Part shown: one piece after another, positions 57,240 to 64,000 of the stretch
How positions within the stretch are numbered: position 1 is the stretch's first letter
Layout: every line of letters starts with the position of its first letter
Made by a program: the position numbers and the translations under genes
The notes under the pieces: generated by a model
What the model was told of the DNA's origin: nothing
What the model saw: the letters and a program-made list of their open reading frames with translations, nothing else
The model's database searches: none
Assembly (NCBI RefSeq): GCF_937616625.2
Contig: NC_065572.1
Span: forward strand, 53,803,653 to 53,867,652
Reading direction: 5' to 3'
DNA from: Mercurialis annua
Taxonomy: Eukaryota > Streptophyta > Magnoliopsida > Malpighiales > Euphorbiaceae
Length of the DNA: 64,000 nt

Positions 57240-59595
57240 CGCCACGACCCGAAATCTCGAGTCGAGACCGGCGCTAGGGAATGGGAGTGGTAGCTCCGTA
57301 ACCCGTAGCAAGCCTAAAAACATTGTAAATTTGTCGCTTTCAAATCAAATCTTCATTCATAAAACTATTTTATAATACTATAACCCTATTTCAAATAAAC
57401 ATCAGAGTTAAAATACTTAATACATAAACATCAAAACACTAGTCTACTGCGGACTTCTAGAATAAAAATCTTCTTTCTATATCTTGAATAAATGACTCCC
57501 GAGGAAATAAAACTTCTGACGTTTTCATCGGATCATCATTTACTTTCCTGTAAAATTGGATGGCGAACAGGGTCAGTATAAAACAGAGTGAATTCAGAAT
57601 ATTACTAATAAATATTACATAAAGGGTAAAAACACTTTAAAACTACTTTATGTAAAATATACTCTTTTGAAATCATTTCCAACACTCTTCTTAATTGAAT
57701 TCAACATCTACACTCTTTTCAAATACCTTGAAAGTATTTATAGACAATACTTTTAAACTCAATTGAATCTTAATTAGTCTATAACATTAATACTATAAAC
57801 AATCACTTATAAGCAAGTTAAAATCATTTTTCAAAAACATAGAAGGCATACCGAAGATGCTTCACATCTTTAAAACTTATAATCACATGAACATACTGTA
57901 TCATGTCAACAATCGTGATATCCATCTCTGTAATAATTCACCAAACCGTAGGTCTGTAACCGGAAACACAACACTGGCTTACAGCCTAGCCAAACTCTTT
58001 CTAGGCCACATGACGGCTAACCCTTCTACTTCATTAGCAGGCTCGACCCTTCTCCCTTTACCGACCATCGTTCAGGACTCAGCCCGGTGTCATGCGCATT
58101 TACACCAAATAAAATATTCTCCCATGTGCATATCTATATCTCAGCACATAATCACAGGTGCATATCACAACTCAGCACCTCTCACATACATCATTACAAA
58201 GTGGCATATCACTAACATAAATCTCAAACAATTTAAGCACAAATACATCACCATTTGGCCACAAAACAAAATCTCAAAACAATTTCAACAACAAACACTT
58301 TAATGCATCATTTACCAAATAAAATGACTATCCAATAGCCAAAAATGCATATCACATTTATCAACAATGAATCAATATCTCATAAGCATAAAAGCTTTAC
58401 AACAATCAAATATTCATATAGATTCAAATCAACACCTCTTTCATTATCATTAAAATTTAGCCAAGCACCTATCAGTCATATTCCAAAACAATTCAATAAC
58501 TTATTTCAAACACACTAAATCTTCACATATTGAATATTAAAATAATAATTCAATCTCAATAGCAAAGGCTAGTATATCTATTCATAAATAAATATCTTCA
58601 CATTGCACATAAAATAAAATATAGATTTACACCTTTGCATTGAATATTTCATATATAAAATAAATATACTTTACTAAATATTTAATAGTAACGGTATAAA
58701 CTCACAGTTCTGTCGCTAATGCAAACTTTAGCAAGAAAAATGGCCGGACCACGACGAACCAAAAAGGACATTTTGGCCGAAACTTAAGTCACAGGTTTCA
58801 TATATTTTCCGGCCTAATTTAATAAAAAAAAATGTTAGAGTTGAAGAGGACGTCGATAGCTTCGATTTGATATAAAGAACATCAAATTCTGATATCGGAG
58901 TAGAGAGATATCAACCAAACAAGCTCAACGTATCAAAGTCGTTTTCAGAGAATAAATCGATCAGAGAAGAAAACGTACTATAAACGTTTTCTATATATAT
59001 AGACTAATATATCATCACGTGTCATTGCGCATGCGTGACACGTGTCTGCAATTGTCGCTTTGCATGTGCGCCTTGTGTCGCTGCGCACGCGTGCCACGTG
59101 TCGTTTCATATGTGCGCCTCGTGTAGCTGTGCATGCGTGCCACGTATCACCACATGTTGCTTTGCATGCGCGCCTCATGTCACGCCATGTGTCTCCTTGC
59201 TTCTACGCTACGTGTCCATACTCGTTACTTTCTATATTCTTAAATTTTTACGTCCTAAATTTCGTATCTCGACGTTTTAATTTTCATAATTCTGTCCGAA
59301 ACTTTTTAGCTCTCCAATTAGAGATGCATATTAATATATTAATTTTTTTTATTTTAACCTTTATTTCACCAAATACTATTATACACGCGTATTTCACTCG
59401 ATATAAACGTTTATTCGTTCTTATATAATTATAACTCCAAATATAATTATATCTCATCCTTAAACCATACTTTATTTATCCTCTGAATATATTTTATTTA
59501 TTTTTATATCAAACACGATACGTATTTCATCGGATTTTAAACGAAACGTATGTCACATGTCGGATTCGTACGTCATAACAATGAGGGATATGACA
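57240..59595 (-). repeat. Right (5') LTR of element D
   Basis: A 2356-bp LTR. The terminal TGTCACG of A has decayed to CGCCACG here. The conserved end block with GGAG/CTCC hairpin is at 57256-57318. A G-box array lies at 59017-59210 next to a TATA-like site at about 58992-59013. The minus-strand start is TGTCATATCCCTC. Confidence 0.87.
59017..59210. repeat. CACGTG (G-box) tandem array, right D LTR
   Basis: Same array as at 52557-52745, with three CACGTG cores; a fourth has changed to CACGTATC. Confidence 0.85.
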
Positions 59596-61886
59596 ATCAT
59601 CATCAGCATTGAAATTCTTCATCAAAGTTCTTCCTTTTGAAGGCAAAACAACCACAAGGCTAAGGTGAAGATTGAGCATGGATTGAGGGAATCCATGGTG
59701 GATTTTAAGGAATACTTCGGCATAAGGGAGTCACAAGCTAAGGTAATTTCTGAAATTTGAAAATGGAAATTGGATGATTTTTTGAAGCCTTTGCTTCGAC
59801 AATGGCATGTTGTTTGTGCTATATGATTGATGATGATGTTAGTTATAGGTTTATGTTGTTTTAATGAAGAAATTTGGGTATGGAATGTTAGACATGGCTT
59901 AGCCCTATGTTAAGTATATGAATTGGAGTTTGAATGATGATAGTAAGCATGTGTTAGGTTGCTAAAAGCTGAAAATGATTTAAGAATTGATTGATTAAGA
60001 CTGAACGGAAGTTTGACGATGTTGCTGGAATTATTGTGCTGTAGAACAGGGATATTGCAATGGAAATATCTCGAGTTATACAGCTCTGAATTAAGTTACG
60101 TTAGTTGGTACGGATATTTAAGGGTGTTGTCTAAATATGTTTAGGTTTTAGTTTTGGCTAATTCAGACTCTAAGTTGTCCAAACACAGCAGAACATTCTT
60201 TCGCGCGTAACAGTTCTGCAATTGTAGACAGCCCAAAATATTAACTTACGGGCTAGTTTTCGAATCCTTCGGGTGCTAGAATCAGTCTGAGACCTAAACA
60301 AAAGATGAAGATGACATTCTAAACTCTAAGGATGCCGATTTCGCTTAGAGGTCGGACTATTATACAACTAACAACCGTAAGCAATTATGAGGTCGATTAT
60401 ACGATAAAGTAAACCATGTTTTAAAAGATAGTTTGAAACTTAAACATAGACTTGGTTATTTGATTAATGAGTCAAATAATATTATGAACTTAGGTTTAAA
60501 GTAATAAACCTAATAAATATAAAAACAGATATAAATCACATACCAACACGTATATAGGAATGTATCGGGGTTGGACGCAATGATGTGAAGAGTTTTGTGT
60601 ATAGGTTTATTCTCAAGTCTATGTGCTTATCGAGTTAGATATTAACTCGATATTTATTTGATACTTGTGATAGGTTTGACAAGTCATCTTACTAGCGGAT
60701 AAGGAGCTCAGGGAGCTTACGCTATCAAATATCAAAGATTTTGGAAATAGCAAGCAGTGAGTTTTGTTATGTGGAATGGTTAAATTTGCAGTATTCGCAT
60801 GAATTGCCTAAGCATTGTTTAGTGTCAAAATATATTGTATAAAATGCATATATCATGGTTTTTAAACTAGTATAGAAGCGATGAAACAAACTACCCATTA
60901 GGTGTCAATAGGTTGTGTAATCACCAGAGTCATTAAGGTCTAGACGTCTATAGTTGTTCAAATAGAATGGAATGTATATGAAATGTTTTGTGTGAGCCGT
61001 TTGTTTGTATTTTTGTTTGAGCCGGCTGTTTGTATGATTCATTTGTATGAAGGATGATATCAATATGATAGACCGTAGGTTGAGCTTGATGGATTTATAT
61101 CTCGATCCCTGGATCTAGGTCTAGTGGGTAACTCGTAAACTATCTCGGGCCAGAGGCTCGGGGAAGTGTCTCGGGGCCTACAACTTGTGATCAAGAGACG
61201 GTACAGTAGGCGTTGTACCATTTGGATGATATGATCTGAGGTTAGTATACGTTATAAGAAATATGTCTTACGATTAAGACCAGGGTTTCATCTGGAATGC
61301 TTATACATGGATACATACGTTTGAATATTTTATGCATTGTTTTGAAAGTTTCAATAAAAACTCTTATGTAAACTACCGAACTCACTCAGTTTCGACTGAC
61401 CCCCCAACAGTGTTTATTGCAGGTGTCTAGTTTTGGCAGGACGGACTTCTATTCTTGTTTTACAAGTCTGAAGAAAGTACAGGATCAGTAGTGTTGCAGT
61501 AGGGTCAAGTCCTAGTTTGTATAAATGTTTGACAAATGGTTGTTGTATACTTTGTGCATACTCTGATGTGTAAACTGTTTTGAATTCCGCTTTTAAAACC
61601 ATTTGCTTTGTGTTAGAACGGGCTATTCTAGAAAGAAGGTATCTCATGGTAAGACCCAGGTTCCTATGAAACGTTTTCACATTTCGAAATAGACATTTGT
61701 ATACGTCAAAGCTTTGAAAAGCTTTAAATGAAAACGATTTGTTTATGAATGAAAGTATCTATGTTTGGATTTGTAATATATTGATTGTAAAATTTTTATT
61801 ATATTTTTAAAGGCTTGCTACGGGTTTTGGAACTACCATTCCCATTCCCTAGCGTTGGTCGCGGCTTGTAATTTGGAGTCGTGACA
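59596..61886 (+). repeat. Element E LTR, 5' end missing
   Basis: Contains a candidate splice donor CTAAG|GTAATTTC at 59742/59743, the CCCATTA/CAATAGG hairpin at 60894-60912, and the conserved end block from GGCTTGCTACGGGTTTTGG at 61812 to GTGACA at 61886. The TGTAATACCCC start is absent, so part of the U3 was lost at or before the insertion of D. Confidence 0.78.
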
Positions 61887-61890
61887 AAGT

Positions 61891-61902
61891 TTGTGTCAGA
61901 GC
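61891..61902 (+). promoter_or_regulatory. Degenerate primer binding site of element E
   Basis: TTGTGTCAGAGC, two mismatches to TGGTATCAGAGC, placed four bases after the LTR end as in A, B and D. Confidence 0.75.
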
Positions 61903-62317
61903 AATGATTAGATTCATAGCCATTGTTCGTATATGATTGATGTTTGTTTGAACCTAGATTCGATGTTGTCACTAGATTAAGCTAGGAACTACTGTAGCTA
62001 TAGGACTCGAGTCATTTCTTTGATCAGTCCTCTTTTGTTTATCAAAACTCTTAGCTCTCCTCGATAGGATGCGAGTCTGTTATGCATATATGGTTGATTA
62101 TTGTGAATAATGTTTGTTAGTTAAAGAATATGCGCGTACAATGAAGACACATGTTTTCTTATCAATAGGATATGCATGTGTGAACATTGTTTGTTATGGA
62201 ATGCATGTCTAAGATGAGGACACATATTCTATTTACGATAAAATATGCATATGAGGTATGCATAAGAAGAAGGATTTCTGAGAATGAACTCTCACAACAA
62301 GTCATGCTAGTTTTAGC

Positions 62318-62686
62318 ATGTCTCGGCAGGATAAATCTTAACCTTATGATGCGATAAGTGGAAGTGAAGTACCTCCAGTATATTAGGATAGTTTCTTAAA
62401 AGTTCAAGAAATATTTCGGATACCCAATAAGGGTAGTCATTGAAGTGAATCACTTGGAGATTCAGTGAATAATATAAGGATATAGGAATGTATGATACAA
62501 GGAAGAAGTGCAGAGACCAATTGGGCAATCTTGAACCAAGTACACGGTTCAACCCTGAGGCAGCAATCAGGGGTAGCCGCTCAATCAAGAACATTGATCC
62601 GAGAACGGGGCGAATCTAGTCGTGCGTCTCCAGGTACGATGTATATGGCTTATGCTAATACATTGTTTACGGTAGTTATGGTTTGA
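62318..62686 (+). pseudogene. Element E ORF: remnant of family protein
   Basis: The ATG at 62318 is preceded by CTAGTTTTAG plus one C, the same acceptor-to-ATG arrangement as in A and C. The first codons read MSRQDKS then stop. A later open frame has HGSTLRQQSGVAAQ and TLIRERGESSRASPG, which lines up with the Arg/Gly-rich tail and ...APPG end of A. The middle is deleted or unrecognisable. Confidence 0.55.
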
Positions 62687-64000
62687 CAAATAAGGCAAAC
62701 CATTATAGTATAGACGTCTCGTATGAACGATAGATCGCTATAACATAGAGAAAGCACTAGGAAGACTGAGAACCTAGGTGCATAACATAAGGTAACCTCT
62801 AGGAAATGAACAAAACCTAGAGAACATATATTGAACACACATTGAAAGAGTTCGACATACTCTACGTCCAATATGCCCGAATAATATAAGTTGTGCCCTT
62901 AAAATAGCTTATGTATATGATAAGAACAATAATAAAGAAAGGCTAAAAAGTCACAGAGGTCCCGGTTTGAGTTGACTTATGGTATTTGCAAAAGAGAATA
63001 TTTTTGGAAAGTGTAATTGTGCGCAGAAACAGTATGATAGATGCTATAGGAAGCATGAAACATTTGATTGAAAATGCATTGCAGTATCAGCTTATATGTA
63101 TACTAGTTTGATATGAAACCATGATTTATAAAAATCTAACTATGCATTTGCTGATACAAGCAACGAAAAAGGTTTGAAGTAGCAACTCTTAGTGATGAGA
63201 GACGTCATCACTCTGATGCGCAATTATACTAAAATTTTGATATGGTATTTGATCAGAAAGAAAAGTATTTGAAAATCCATGGCAATATTAAATTCTTGTG
63301 ACCCTAATAATGAAATCATTAACAAGATCAATATTAAATGAAAAGATTGTATAGAGATAGGTTCATAATGAATATAGCTCATACCTCATAGGTAGAACCT
63401 ATGAAGGTAGCAAGCGTATAAGACAAGTAAGACGCCTCAAGAGTAAGAGGTGCGGTGATGATAAAGATACCGGTACTGGTATATGATCAAAAACACCAAC
63501 ACCAAGGTGTGTTATCAATGCGGATAGCCATCACGATGATAAAATCTAGTGATATGCGAATAAGTAAGTCATAAGAAGGACATAGTTAAGGATTGATAAC
63601 GCTTAGAAGAAGCGAACGTATAAACGATCAATAAGGCTAGTAAGCCTGATAAACCACAAAGGATAAGGTGAAATAGAAAGGAAAGACTCAATAAAGGAGT
63701 TGAGTTACAACACCAGGGTGTTGTCGGAATGATTAAGAAAAGGATTATAACTTGAACTAAAGACACCCATAGAAGGGAATTCAAGTGTAAGAAAGTGTAT
63801 GAATTAAAGGGTATTGAGGGATACCTATAAGAGGTAAAGTACTTTGAACGAGATGCCTACACTAAGGCACACAAATAGTAGAAGGTATAACAACCAAAGA
63901 CAGATACAAGATGCAAGGAGATCGACTAGAACATTCGGTGTAGAGAAGGTCTAAATGACCTAAGTATAAAGGATAGTACTCGATAAAGGTAATCGAGGAA
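62687..64000. other. Element E interior, no gene
   Basis: Non-coding to the window edge. It includes the conserved hairpin GTGATGAGAGACGTCATCAC at 63192-63211 and purine-rich sequence, as in the A interior. Short minus-strand ORFs have no family resemblance. Confidence 0.65.

Larger units (their letters stand above)
51748..59595 (-). mobile_element. Element D: minus-strand relative of A
   Basis: The right LTR (57240-59595) and the partial left LTR (51748-53136) are about 95 percent alike by eye. An iMet-type primer site adjoins the right LTR and a polypurine tract adjoins the left LTR. The interior is 4.1 kb and carries only the family ORF in decayed form (56211-56855). No pol. The left LTR has lost its outer ~970 bp, so no TSD can be checked. 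Confidence 0.87.
59596..64000 (+). mobile_element. Element E: plus-strand relative of A, partial
   Basis: Begins without an LTR start at the edge of element D and continues to the window end. It has a 5'-truncated LTR ending GGAGTCGTGACA at 61886, a degenerate primer site, the decayed family ORF at 62318-62686, and non-coding interior with the conserved GTGATGA hairpin at 63192-63211. No pol is visible in the part seen. Confidence 0.78.

Noticed and set aside
57857..58303. 148-codon plus-strand ORF inside the D right LTR
   Set aside because: The left LTR shows no equivalent in the part retained, composition is that of AT-rich non-coding DNA, and it is antisense to the element.
63180..63235. 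Possible hammerhead ribozyme (CTGATG next to a hairpin)
   Set aside because: The conserved GAAA and the CTGATGAG core with stem II are not present in the right order, and A and C copies lack the motif.

Overview
The window is plant nuclear DNA, most likely from a eudicot. It holds one recognisable host gene with a spliced GT-AG intron, in a dense nest of LTR retrotransposons whose primer sites match plant initiator-Met tRNA, together with MULE-like DNA transposons, small MITEs and a dead LINE. Nothing bacterial or organellar is seen.

Layout. 1-10317: remnants of an old element split by a complete, young Ty1/copia element (1081-9652, TSD ATGTC, near-intact gag-pol, but YVDG in place of YVDD in the reverse transcriptase). 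10318-28064: a minus-strand element 'A' (TSD TTGGT, LTRs about 2.4 kb) that carries no pol and encodes only an unfamiliar short protein. Inside it lies a truncated minus-strand Ty3/gypsy element 'B' (16117-21595, Del/Tekay-like gag-PR-RT-RH plus one LTR), bracketed by a 3.1-kb direct duplication of A sequence. 28070-34006: an older plus-strand relative 'C' in internal-LTR-internal order. 34007-35690: LINE remnant. 35695-38690: a 3-kb foldback or MULE-like element rich in short tandem repeats. 39001-41922: the host gene, a GT92-family galactan beta-1,4-galactosyltransferase (GALS) in two coding exons, with a small MITE in its intron. 41923-45093: AT-rich intergenic DNA. 45094-51611: element 'F', a Tat-lineage gypsy element with gag-protease and an antisense ORF but no RT or integrase, invaded by a 1.1-kb foldback MULE with perfect 9-bp TSDs (49906-51041). 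51748-59595: element 'D', minus strand, a relative of A. 59596-64000: element 'E', plus strand, another relative, running off the window.

The most interesting theme is the A/C/D/E family. Its members have long LTRs beginning TGTAATACCCC or a variant where the start is present, no visible pol, and a shared ORF with Gln-Asn-Gly-Phe-His repeats, a Glu-rich stretch, a conserved helical block and an Arg/Gly-rich tail. They share LTR-end features and primer type with the pol-bearing element B, which suggests (inference) that they are non-autonomous partners of a Tekay-like element. A, C and E have a candidate 3' splice site ending one base before the ORF's ATG; A and E also have a plausible donor in the LTR. 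Three small hairpins and dyad-symmetric LTR minisatellites recur across the family.

All boundaries and counts were made by eye. Lineage names rest on recognised protein motifs, not on database searches.
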